A stretch of 64,000 nucleotides of DNA from Agapanthus africanus. Lineage: Eukaryota > Streptophyta > Magnoliopsida > Asparagales > Amaryllidaceae. Below are positions 33,243-44,852 of the stretch, piece after piece; the stretch's first letter is position 1, and the number at the start of each line of letters is the position of its first letter. The notes under the pieces are model-generated. The model was not told the origin of the DNA and did no database searches. It saw only the letters and a program-made list of their open reading frames with translations. Position numbers and translations under genes: made by a program. The stretch lies in contig CM057340.1 in NCBI GenBank assembly GCA_030015575.1, positions 755,725,632 through 755,789,631 of the forward strand. The letters run 5' to 3'.

Positions 33243-35915
33243 AAGATAATAATATGGATGTATTGACCGAACCCGCTTGTTATACTGAGCTAAGGAACGT
33301 TGGTTCCTCTCTACCTTATAATTGTTATATGTCTAAGCAGGAAATAGGGGGAAATCCGGATTCCCGTGCGACCCAAATGAGAAATGAGCATGTTGATGCA
33401 TTTTCTTCGGGCGTGTTTGTTACTTTGAACTGTTTCTCAGTACACTCTGCGTCCTGGGTATTAGATACCGGAGCAGGATCCCATATATGTAATATGTTAC
33501 ATGGGCTAAAGAAAGGTAGAGAACTGGGAAAAGGTGATCATTCTCTAAAAGTAGAGAATGGTGCAAATGTTACAGCCAAAGCAGTTGGCGAATATCACTT
33601 TGTATTACCAACTGGTAATACATTGATTTTGAACGAATGTTATTACATACTGAACCTGATATGCAACATTATATCAGTTTCTTTATTTTGTAAAGAAGGA
33701 TATAATTTTGTATTGCAGGATAATATTATAAACATTTTACTAAATCAAAAGTTTATTGGATCAAACACGTTGTGTAATGGCATATATGTTCTAAATCAAA
33801 CTATAGTTCTTAACGTATAGAACACACAAAAGAGGAAAAGTTCAGAAATGAACGAATCCTTCTTGTGGCATTGTAGACTAAGTCATATCAATGCGACACG
33901 ACTAGCTAAGTTACATAAGGATGGATATTTGAATCCGTTCGAATTTACATCTTATGAAACTTGCCAGTCATGTCTCAAAGGTAAAATGACTAAGACTCCG
34001 TTTACTTGACACGGAGAAAGAGCTACTGAACTCTTGGGACTGATACATAATGATGTATGCTGTCCCAAGTCTACACATGCCAGGGTTGGTTCCTCGTACT
34101 TCATTATATTCACTGATGATCTCTCAAGATTCGGACATGTGTTCCTGTTGAAACACAAGTCTGAAACTTTTGAGAAATTCAATGAATATAAGTGCGAAGT
34201 AGAGGACCAAACGGGTAAAAGTATTCAAATCTTTTGATCTGATCGGGGAGGAGAATACTTTAGCACGGAGTTCCTGGATTATTTAAAAGAGAATGGGATT
34301 CTCTCTCAGCTTACTCCTACAAATACACCACAACACAACGGTGTATCGTAGCGTAGGAATCGCACCCTATTAGATATGGTGTGCTCTATGATGAGTAACG
34401 TTGAGTTACCTGTTTCCTTTTGGGGTTTTGCGCTTGAGAAGCCGCATACCTATTGAATAGAGTTCCATCTAAATCAGTGCCTACCACTCTATATGAGATA
34501 TGGAATGGGAAGAGATCATCTCTTAAACAAGTTAAGATATAGGGTTGTCCGGCCTATGTTGAAAAGCAAAATCCGGACAAGTTCGGGGCAAGGTCAGTTC
34601 TTTGCTAGTTTGTTGGATATCCCAAACATTCACGAAGGTATATCTTCTACCACACTGAGAAGCAAAAGGTGTTTTGTTTCTCGGCATGCCACCCTTTTAG
34701 AAAAGGAATTTCTTGAAAAAGAAATTAGTGGTCATATGGTAGAACTAGAAGAAGTTCCAGCTTGACAAACTAACAGCTGGTAATTTGGTGGAGCCGGAGG
34801 ATTCAATAGTTTCCGACAAACCTCATCCTCTCCGCAGATCTAGTAGGGTTCCTCATCCGCCTGAGAGATACTACAGTTTTCTCAATGACAGTGGGAGCGA
34901 GGATTGCATCATGGAAGATGATGACCCAACTAGTTTCGAGCAGGCCATCACGAGTGGGGACTCTGTGAAATGGCTGGATGCTATGCGGTCTAAGATGGAA
35001 TCCATGTACACCAACAAAGTATGGACTTTGGTAGTTGCACCATAAGGGGTAAAACCCATCGGGAGTATGTGGATCTTGAGAAGACTCTTGGTGTAGATGG
35101 AAAAGTTGAGACTTTCAAAGCTAGAGTTGTAGCAAAAGGTTTTTCGTTAATGACGGAGTGTGGATTTTGATGAAACCTTTTCTCCAGAAGCTATGCTTAA
35201 GTCCATCCGGATCAATTTACGGATCAAATCAGGCATCGTGGAGTTGGAACATCTGTTTTGATGTGGCAGTCAAAGAGTTTAACTTCATCAAAATGGTAGA
35301 GGAACCTTGTATATACAAAAAGGTTGTAGAGAGTAAGGTTGTCTTCCTCGTATTGTACGTGGGTGACCTACTCTTGATAGGAAATGATGTTCCTATGCTA
35401 CACTCGGTCATACTCTTCTTATCACTAAGTTTCTCTATGAAGGATTTGGGTGATACCTCTTACGTCCTGGGGAGAAACACTGGACGGCTGTGAAGAACAT
35501 TCTTAAGTACTTAAGAAGCACTAAAGAAATGTTCTTGGTGTATGGTAACGGTGAACTCCATATCGAGTCCTTTACCGGTTCGAGCTTCCAGAGTGATAAG
35601 GTCGACTGTAAAACAGTCTCGAGTTTTGTCCTTACTCTCAGTGGAGGGACGGTATGTTGGAAGAGTTCCAAGCTAGATATCGTGGCAGACTCAACGATAA
35701 AGGGTGAATACATAGCTGCCAACAATGCTACCAAAGAGGCTGTCTGGATATAGATGTTCATGAGATGAACTCGGTTCCTACTTTTGTGGTGAAAATGGAG
35801 CTGTTGCTTTGGCCTAGGAACCCCGGTCCTATCAGTGATCTAGACATATTCTTAGGCAGTATCACCTGATCAGGAAGATGATTGGTCTCCGGGCGATCGA
35901 GGTCAGGGGAGTTGA
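33243..35915 (+). pseudogene. Broken copia gag-pol of A5
   Basis: Almost all of gag is deleted: a short unrelated-looking start runs straight into the protease block WVLDTGAGSHICN at about 33455. Integrase follows with stops near 33820, 34008 and 34236 and frameshifts near 34440. The linker and start of reverse transcriptase are readable to about 35200. Then a deletion removes the segment equivalent to A1 4795-4955, and a second deletion at 35468 joins the codons for YVLG to those for GEKHW, removing about 300 bp. The remnant YVGDLLLIGND shows the catalytic YVDD changed to YVGD. RNase H stops abruptly near 35915 without a 3' LTR. Confidence 0.85.
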
Positions 35916-36761
35916 TGTAATACCCTAATTCATTTATACCAGTTCTTTTGGGTGTTTCTTTATTTATGGCTATTTCTTGATTTATTGTGTTTTGGGTGCG
36001 AATAGTGTAATTGGTATCCATGTTTGCATCTGACTCGACCCGCATGCTGGAAACCCATCTTGATTCCTATTTATGATTTATCTCGGCTAGTGTTGAGGAT
36101 CCGTGTACTTTCATGTTGTATAACTGTATTATATCGAGCATCTGCATTTTTTAATAATACAATTATAATCAAATAATATATTTTAAAAATAACTAGCATG
36201 GCCTGCATCATACCCCTAACCCTATCGTAGCATCCGTACATCTTGTTCTCGTTCCGTTTAGTGAAACAGACCCGTTTGGATCGCTACGTGCACGCTACGT
36301 GTATCCGTTCTTGGGGGTATACATTTTCATGACCCGGATATTCTATTTTGGTTTTGGTTGACACGTATATTATCCGTATTTTTAAAACGTAATTTTAGAC
36401 CCAACCCGAACGTGTTTTGGACTATTTTGTATTAGCCAAAAACTCAAATTTTTCCTAAATATTATATCCGTAACTATATAACTGTTATATATTCATTTCT
36501 TTAACCAAATTTATATTTTAAATATTTTTTAGATACTAACCATCACAATCTGATCTCTTCTCGTGACTCTCTCTCTCTAAATATTCTTTCTTTATATTTT
36601 TTCTTTCCCCATATCAAATCCGATATCGGTGATCAGTCGAAAATATTGCATTTTTAACACATCAATTTCCCTACTCTTTGCAATCATCTAAAGGTGTTTG
36701 GTATAAATATAGCACATATTAGCAATTCGTCTGTAAAATACCAAATAACATGTGTTATACA
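35916..36761. other. Unassigned AT-rich sequence
   Basis: No gene or element recognised. It begins just after the truncated A5 RNase H with TGTAATACCCTAATTC at about 35918, which resembles the start of some gypsy LTRs, so it may be an LTR fragment. It ends with ATACA, the target duplication of the next solo LTR. It resumes for about 30 bp after that LTR (38982-39010). Confidence 0.4.
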
Positions 36762-38976
36762 TGTAGGGTTCCTAGGCACTCTAGTTAGATCTCACAAGCC
36801 ATCAACCATGGAAATTTCAAATTCTACGGTGCCGAGAAACCCTAAATACGGATCGTTTGCTAGATTTCTAGGCGAAAAGATAACTAGTTAACAATTAACT
36901 AATGGGAAAACGGAAATACAACCTTTGTAGATCCATTTCTCCACCTCCATAGCTCCGCAACGAAGTCCTCTCCGCTGTCCAAAAAGAATCCGGGCTCTAG
37001 CGTCGACTTCATCGGAGAATAAGCGAGCTAGGTCGTCGATGTCCATGCCGAAGATGATCTACGTCGAGGCATCGCTAAATCAAGCTCTGACTTCACCAAG
37101 TCAAGAAACTTGTGAAGAAAACACACTCTACTACTTAGCAAGAGGTAGAGGATGAAGAAATAGGAAGTGGGTAGACTTTAGAATTGGATTTCTCACTCAT
37201 TTGCATCAATCACCATTGATGAGGTTTTCTTTCTTCAAGTGAAGAAGATGAGGAAGAAGAAGATAATGTTATGATAAGTTAATTAAAAATGAAATGAATA
37301 ATCAAACCTTATCATAACAAGACCATGGTTAATTGTAGAGAGTTAACTCAAGTTAGATGAATGGTTAGGGTTTGTATAAGAAGACAAAATGGTTGCTATG
37401 GTCAAAGTTCATGAAGCTTCAACAAGCTTCCAAATAAAGCCACCATTTTGTATTTGCTTATTCTTTTTCCAAAAAGAAAAAGATTAATATTTAAATAAGG
37501 AAACCAAAAACCCTAATCATCCACTTAACTATAGTTTGACACTTTACACTTAACCAAAAAAAGCATGTATCATCAAACATGATACAATCAAGTGCACAAT
37601 ATCATATCGCATATGGAATGCGCACACCCGAGTGAGAAAATCCATTATAAAGTGAACCGATACTAGTTAATGCAAAGTAATATATCAAATATATAATTAT
37701 GCATTAAATCATTAAATCAACACTTGATTCAATGATCCGGTCATGTCGCACATAACCGACTGGCATCATCAGTAACAACTTATCGAATCAACACTTGATC
37801 CGATAACCCGGCTATATCGCATATAACCGATCAATGTCACATCGCGAGAATCGAATACAGTATCACATACTGGTATTATTCTTGGTCCCGCACATATCTC
37901 ATATGCGCTCCTATTTCGTTTCGCTTGAGCCAGGAAACCTCTGTGTAGGACTCTAAAGACTCCTCAATACGCCGGCAGCAGATGATGATCATATCAAACA
38001 CCCACAAGCCGCAAGCGGTCTGCTAAACGTAACGGCCACCCGGGTATTGAGCGATCTGAAGATCGACGAGCAAGCCCGCTCACACTCCAGTGAATCCAAC
38101 CAGTAACACTACCGTACAGTCCGGTCTGATCGTCTGATATGTCGCATATCTCACCTAGGGGTGGTAAACGTCAGACCCCAATAGCTTGATAAGTCGTGTC
38201 GATATGAGGTCTATCACAATTCGAGAAACTACTGGTAACACTTACCAGTAAATCTCAGCAACCCTGGGCAGGGATTTCCTGTTATAGCCAATCGAACACA
38301 GCGCAACATCAACCCCCTATACCGGGAGAGACGAATCCCCTCCTATCGCTCATTGCCTCCATGTGACTCGGGACTGTACCCAAAAACCACCGTTTTGCAC
38401 GCCCTCTTGGACGTGGTAAGATGGAAATCAAAGCACAGTGGGAACCACACAAGACTCTATGACGATCTCGGGTCAACAAACTACTCTGTACCAGTGTCAC
38501 CAGAGAACTGCCATCTGACGTGAGGTATAATACCATCTGGGAGTTCTCGGCGAGTCCGTCCAGTGTACCCAGTCTCTACTGAGCACCCGTATATCATCTC
38601 TGATGTCAAACACCAATGGATATGGGATCATCCATCGTCCATCTGTATGGGTCAAGAAGGTACACGCTAGTCTACTCTGGTATATCGATGCCCCGTCTCG
38701 ATACACCCACGACTAGGGATTTTGAAGGATGTACTTATGGACTACCATGTCCCCACTAGTATGATCTGCATCATAGTCCAGGTAGTCAAGTACACATCCT
38801 AAGGGCTTTACCAACATGTAACAGAGAGACAATCAGTATACACGTCAAGGTAAAGAGCAACCAGATAGCATACTATCATGTCGAGCAAGAAAGTCCTCCC
38901 TATATACGTCCTAGCATCCACTACAATATACATCATATGTACAGTAATGGCCTCTAGGGCATACATATAACTAACA
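36762..38976 (-). mobile_element. Solo copia LTR, antisense
   Basis: On the minus strand TGTTAGTTATATGTATGCCC..AGGAACCCTACA, 2215 bp. Perfect 5-bp duplications ATACA at 36757-36761 and 38977-38981. Homologous along its length to the LTR at 28350-30513. No internal region remains, as expected after LTR-LTR recombination. Confidence 0.88.
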
Positions 38977-39010
38977 ATACATTATAACCGGCATTTTGAG
39001 GGAAATTGTG

Positions 39011-40634
39011 TGTTTATTATTGCATGCATGATCTTTGTATATCGCAACACTTGTCTCGGGATTGTGTGTAGGAAATTCCAGGTAAAAGAACCAGAAGTAC
39101 TAAAAGTGCTGATAAAATACGCCAAGTTCAAGACTTGTGATCTGGCAGTAAACAAGAAAGATTTATAAGATTCCAGACATCAGAAAACATCTCTAAAGTC
39201 AGCACCAAATCACCCTGGAAATTGCATGCATCAAGCGCACCAAACGGCCGCGGATCCGCGGCCACGTTGACACGTCATCGACAGATTACTATTCCTGAGG
39301 TCTCCTTCCAAGATCAAAACTTCTTCAAAACACTTCAGTCTCCAGAGATCTCGAGAAGCTTCTCTTCTAACAGCCAAGCTTCTTGTGCAAGCTAAAAACC
39401 TACCAAACTTCTCAAGCAAGCAAGCTAACTAGCTTAATCTAGAAGTTTCCTTCATAACTACCAAGCTTACAAAAGAAGCTAAACTTAGCTTAGCTTCTTA
39501 AGGAATCTAATCTTAGCTTCTAGGGGAAACTAAACGAGAAGACTATATAAAGGGACCCATGGCTTCATTACAGAGGTTGTCGAAAATTGAGCCAAAATTC
39601 CGCAAGTTGAGTGACACAACTTGCTACTCAAAACCCTAGCCCGAATCCAATTCAAAAGCCAAATCAAGATTCATCGAGTACCAAATTGAGCAAGAATTCA
39701 AAGAGCCTTTTTGAAGCAACGCCGATCTTCATCCGAGCAAGTGATCCACGACGATCCGCGACTCAAGAAGACGATGCGAAGCTAGTTCAACGATCGAGTT
39801 CTCTCCTCAATTCATATAGTCTTTGAGTGAATTGTAACGAAACATCGAATAATAAAAGGTGAAAATTCTTGATCTTGCTTTTATTTACATTTGAGCATTA
39901 TGATGAGTTACCAATTCTTGATTATTTTCTTTTTCATGATGTTTGAATGAAAACTCCGCTTGTGGAGGAATCGAGAAAATAGATAGATGATGATGATTAA
40001 ATTCTTGAACGATTCTTAAGTCTTTTGAGTTTTGTAAACTCTAGGAAATTGAATCAACGACGACCTAGGTTTGAGCGAGATGCTTTCTTGAATGTTTTCG
40101 CTCTTAATTAGATATCAACGATCGATGCTTGAATTTCCTAGAGGCTAGAATTTGAATGCTAATCAACGAAAGGACAAGGGATGATGATGGAGAAACCCTA
40201 GTTTCTTCAATAGATCTTTAAACCTCGTTGATTATCATCGATCTAGCAACAAATCTTCAATAGATAAGAATTTGTAATCATAAGTATTCATCATCACTAT
40301 CGATTGGATCGATTCCTACAAGGCTCTTTACAAATCTTGATAATTCAAACAATTTGGGAACATTTCTTGATTCTTGATTTTAGATCTTTGCTTTCTTTAA
40401 TTTTCTTGAAAATAAAAACTCACAAATCTGGAATCAATTTTATTGCAATTTCTTTTATCTTTTAATTTTCAACTCAACTAAAACAAGATCGATCAAATCT
40501 CGCTTTCCCTGTGGACGATCCGCATTCACCAACGAACCTACAATAGACAACATTATTGATTGCGGTTTACAAATTTCTTTAGTTGTGATCTTTACACTTT
40601 TCAAAACACGACACATCGAAAAACGATTCAATCA
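39011..40634 (+). repeat. 5' LTR of Athila-type element A
   Basis: 1624 bp, TGTTTATTATTGCATGC..AATCA, two bases before the primer site. Contains the perfect 18-bp palindrome GGCCGCGGATCCGCGGCC at 39246-39263, also found in the LTRs of element B. A TATATAAAGG box at about 39544 could be the promoter TATA element. Confidence 0.8.
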
Positions 40635-40636
40635 AA

Positions 40637-40654
40637 TGGCGTCGTTGCCGGGGA
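40637..40654 (+). other. Athila-type primer binding site of element A
   Basis: TGGCGTCGTTGCCGGGGA, one base different from the copy in element B. In the Athila group this site pairs with tRNA-Asp. Confidence 0.88.
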
Positions 40655-41589
40655 TAGTGTGCTAATTTGTTCGTTTTTGTAATTTGAGTTGAAAGATTTA
40701 TTACTCCATCAGAATTTTTTGATCAAAATTCGCACAAGCGCTTAACGATTTGTTGTGATTTGTTGCGAGGAAATCTGGTATCTGTGGAGCGAGAGAAAAA
40801 ATTTTCAGAGCATCTCAGATAGCTCAGTAAGGCAATTAGAACAATTGCTGAAATTTTTGTGTTGTCCTGCGGCGGATCCGCGGTAGTTGTACCCATATTG
40901 CGGCGGAACCGCGGTGAGGTGAAGGCTTCAGTGCACCATTCTTCTTAGGTCCATTTCTGACTTTCTTATCTCCTCCCTGCTCTGCTCCATTAACCAATTT
41001 GTGCAGGATTCTTTGCAAAAATTCGCAGCGCCGCAAAAAGAAAAATCGTGCATGTTTGATCTTGGTTGTTTGCATATTTTAATACGGAAATTAAGGGGCA
41101 AAGACCAAATTCAGATTAGGTGGGGAGTTCATTACCCTTCCTAAGACCCAAAAATCATAAATTTGCATCTGGATCACCCTCATTAACTAAAAAAATATCT
41201 AGACATGACTCTAAGGACCGTCACGCTCACTTAGGACAGAAGGAGGTCGTGGGTAATCTATTGCTTATCCGCGTTTGTTTTATGGTGTCTAAGGCAAGTG
41301 GTTACTTAATTAGGAACACTACTTACGTAGTGGAGAACCTCCCACTTACCTCGCACTTATCTATCCACAGGAGGGGCAAAGAGGCAGTAGAGGATTTATC
41401 TTGCGACTTGTCTTCTGGAAGTCTAGGAGCGGTCTAGAGACTTAACCTAGGTGACCACTAGAATTAGGGTTGCTTGTGCATTGTTTGTGATTTGATTTTT
41501 CAAAAATCCGTATATTTTTCAAAACAAACACCAACTCATCTTTTCCTTAATTATCACAACGCTGCCACTTGTGCTAAACCATTTAGTGC
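40655..41589 (+). other. Leader of Athila-type element A
   Basis: No gene. Contains the GC-rich double dyad GCGGCGGATCCGCGG (40869-40883) and GCGGCGGAACCGCGG (40900-40914), 232 bp after the primer site, and TTTGTGCAGGATTCTTTGCA at about 40998, a splice-acceptor-like word shared with element B. Confidence 0.75.
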
Positions 41590-44500
41590 ATGCTCGGTTG
41601 GACACGGGATTCTAGTGCCCGTCTTGTCCGTGTTCCCCCTATCGACTCCGAAGTTGGTATTTCTACGTGTACTTTTTCTTTACCCACCACCACACCCACT
41701 TCGATGGACAATTCTCCATCGAACTTCTTTAACACTACTCTGCCACCGTCCACAGGTGCGCAGAATCCACCCCGCATCTCTCTCCAAGAGAGATGTTACC
41801 CTATGCGTGGTCCTGTTTCGACCTGTCTCGTCATTCCACCAGCCAATGGGGACAACTTTGAAATCAAACCCCAATACATCAATCTTCTACCTAAATATCA
41901 CGGTCTCGAGTCTGAAGACGCATATGTCTTTATTACCAAATTTGAAAATGTATGCGCTATGATGGGTACTTCACAGCTTTCTGTGGATGCTATGCGTTTA
42001 CGTCTTCTCCCATTTACTCTGTGCGATATAGCCGAGAAGTGGCTTTATAACACAGCCGCACATTCTATTTCAAACTGGGATGAATTCGTTGCAACATTCC
42101 TTAAGAAATTCTACCCAAATCAAAAGACGGCTCGAATCCGTAACGAAATAAATCAATTTACCCAGCTTCCAAATGAACCATTCTCGAAGTGTTTTGAATG
42201 CTTCAAGGATCTGTTAGTTCAATGTCCACATCACGGAATTCCTAGATGAGATCTGTGCAGAATCATATATGAAGGCATTAATCCTACAACAAAACAGACC
42301 CTTGAATCCATGTGTCAAAGCACCTTCATGACTAAAGACGATGGTGAAGCCTGGAGATTCTTAGAAGATTTCGCTGAAAAATCTTTACAGTGGGAGAGTG
42401 TAAGTCAACCATCGTCTAGGTGTGGTAATCACCAATCTGATGTTTCCATAAGAGTTAGAGCTGAAATATCAGCAATGCAAAAGAAACTCGAAACTATGGA
42501 AAATAAATTTTTAGCAGCCGCCCTAAATCAGATGTCACTCTCCAAAACTGTCTGTGGATGCTGTTCTGATCCATCACATCTTATGGAAGAATGTCCATTG
42601 AATTCTCCGTTTCAAGGTCAAGAGCATACCAATGCTGCTTTCCAACAAAGACCTAGAAACGATCCGTATTCTTTCACTTATAATCAAGGTTGGAGGAATC
42701 ACCCTAACTTTGCTTGGAATCAACAACAAACTCAAAACATGGTTCCAAACCAAAACAACTTTCAAAGGTTCCCTCCACCACAACAGCAACCACTTTAAAT
42801 GGGTCAGCACCCCTATAAATCACAAAATTTTCAAAATCCGGTCAATACTTCTGCACCGCACAACAATTCTTTGCAATTGACCGATACTGATAACTCATCT
42901 TCACTCGAACAAACCGTGAATTTGCTTTTGACAAATTTCATGCAAGTTACGGCAAATTTTCAGTCTTCCGTCGATAAAATCCAGAAAAACTCTGACTCCC
43001 AAAGTGAGAGTATTAAATCAATGGAAGCACAAATTTCCCGTATAAATACCGAATTGAGTGCAAGAGAGAAAGGGAAACTTCCAGCTCAACCTTTACCCAA
43101 TCCTGGCTATTCACATCATGTGAACGCTATCACCACGTTGAGATCTGGAAGAGTGCTTGACAACCATGTTGGTGAAGAGATTGATAATAATGAAGAATCA
43201 ATCGATGATACCCCGGCTGAGACTTTTCCTTCCACTTCTGCTTCTACTTCTGACCCCAGTTCGTCTACCCCTCCATTTTCTTCCGAGCCTATTCTCCGTT
43301 TTTCCCAAGGCTCGAACTCTCAGCACACCTCTTCTAGTCCACCAGAGACGATACCCACTCCTATTCTTAGATCGTTCCTACCCACACGATCTTCTCCAAT
43401 GTTGGACCCAGCTCTTATTGCTAAAGCTCCTTATCCGAATCGGTTAAGGGGAAACAGACCAAGTCCGCAAATGGAGAAGATCACTAAAATCTTTAAACAG
43501 GTTAATATCAACATCCCTCTTCTAGATGCAATACAACAAGTCCCCGCTTATGCTAAAATTCTCAAAGACTTGTGCACTAGGAAGAGGAAGACTCAAGTGC
43601 CAAAGAAGGTATTCATGTCAAAGACTGTAGACATAGCTTTTCCCCAACAATTACCTAGGAAACGTAAGGATCCTAGCTATCCTACTATTTCTGTTTCTAT
43701 TAGGGATAAACACATTAACCGTGCTCTACTTGACCTTGGCGCAAGTGTTAACCCGCTTCCTTTCTCGGTTTATGATCAGTTAGGGATCGGAGAGTTGAAA
43801 CCAGCTCACTGCACTCTCTAGATGGCCGACCGATCAATCACCAAACCTAGGGGTGAGCTGGAGGATGTGTTAATAAAAATCGGGGAATTCGTATTCCCTG
43901 TGGACTTTATTGTACTTGATACACAGCCTGTAGCAAACCCACGGAATCAAATTCCGGTGATTCTTGATCGCCCCTTTTTGGCCACTTCCAATGCTATAAT
44001 CAACTGTCGTAACAGCTCTATGACCCTTTCCTTCAGGAAGATGTCAATTGAGCTGAACATTTACAAGTTGGGAAGTGTACCCTCCGAACCTACTGCTCAG
44101 GTCTGTTCTGTCGAATTTATGGATGTCGACAGCAGCGAATTTGATCAGCCTCATGATACTGATCTAGACTCTTTTCATATGTTGTTGTTTGACCCAACTA
44201 TGTATCATACACATACGGACTCTTCCACCGAGTTGTCCGGGTCAACAACTAACACTGATTATGAACCGTTTCTGGAGTCTGAAGATCACCCCGCGCTTTT
44301 TGATGACATTATTCTTCGGGGAATCGATGAAAGCTTTGAGGAAATTTTCGCTGATGAGCTTGCATTGTTAGCAAACACGGGTGTTGAGATGAATCATCTC
44401 CAAAACAAAGAAATTGAACATCCACCCCTTCTTCTGGACTATAAAGAGAATGCGAGTAATCCATCATAATCACTGTGTCGTCTCTCCAAAACGAGACGCA

Positions 44501-44643
44501 AACACATTCTTTCACACCACTTATCTTTTCCCCACTTCTTTTTGGATCTTTTCAACTTGTTCTTCCACCAACCGATGTACTATACTGATAAAATTTTCGA
44601 ATGGTTGGTGTTGACGTTCGGTCTTTGCAAAGCTTGGCATTGA
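41590..44643 (+). pseudogene. Athila-type gag-protease with conserved C-terminal tail, four in-frame stops
   Basis: One reading frame runs from 41590 to 44643, broken only by stops at 42247 (TGA), 42796 (TAA), 43819 (TAG) and 44467 (TAA). Parts: a retrotransposon gag capsid domain (about 41830-42330, with the WDEFVATFLKKFYP block); a cysteine cluster CGCCSDPSHLMEEC at about 42553; a Gln-rich linker; and an aspartic protease, LLDLGASVNPLP at about 43730 and ILDRPFLATSNAIINC near 43970, with the stop at 43819 just before MADRS. An acidic tail follows, ending FEWLVLTFGLCKAWH. The same C-terminal motif ends the frame of element B. Each stop can come from one C-to-T change (CGA, CAA, CAG, CAA). 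The start is uncertain; a later Met at 41704 is also possible. Confidence 0.85.
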
Positions 44644-44852
44644 CCAGTAAGTTTTACCCCCTCTTGTGATTTTCAAAGCTTAACATCGTTTAACTCAAGT
44701 TTGGGGGGGTATAATCTGGCTCTTAAAAATAAAATTGTTACTTAAAATTGTGAGCCAAAAATAAGTTTTGGGGGATTTTCACGATCATATTTGTTTCCCC
44801 CATTAATAAATTTCCTCCCAAGTTTACAGGTTCTTGTGAATCAGCAGATGGC
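44644..44852 (+). other. 3' region of element A with purine tracts
   Basis: AAGTTTGGGGGGG at 44697-44709 and AAGTTTTGGGGGA at 44763-44775. Such tracts serve as plus-strand primers in Athila-type elements. No gene. ATGGC at 44848-44852 is the left target site of element B. Confidence 0.65.

Larger units (their letters stand above)
39011..44852 (+). mobile_element. Athila-type element A, no reverse transcriptase, cut by element B
   Basis: 5' LTR 39011-40634, Athila primer site, leader, gag-protease frame with a conserved C-terminal tail, then a 3' region with purine tracts. No reverse transcriptase, RNase H or integrase is present between the protease and the 3' region. The 3' LTR is not in the window; element B starts at 44853. 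Known: the TGGCGYCGTTGCCGGGGA primer site and the LADRS-type protease context are typical of the Athila group. Confidence 0.82.

Noticed and set aside
44562-44611. Perfect CACCAACC/GGTTGGTG hairpin, also at 58838-58880
   Set aside because: Both arms fall in codons of the conserved FFHQP...WLV protein block, so protein conservation explains them without an RNA structure.
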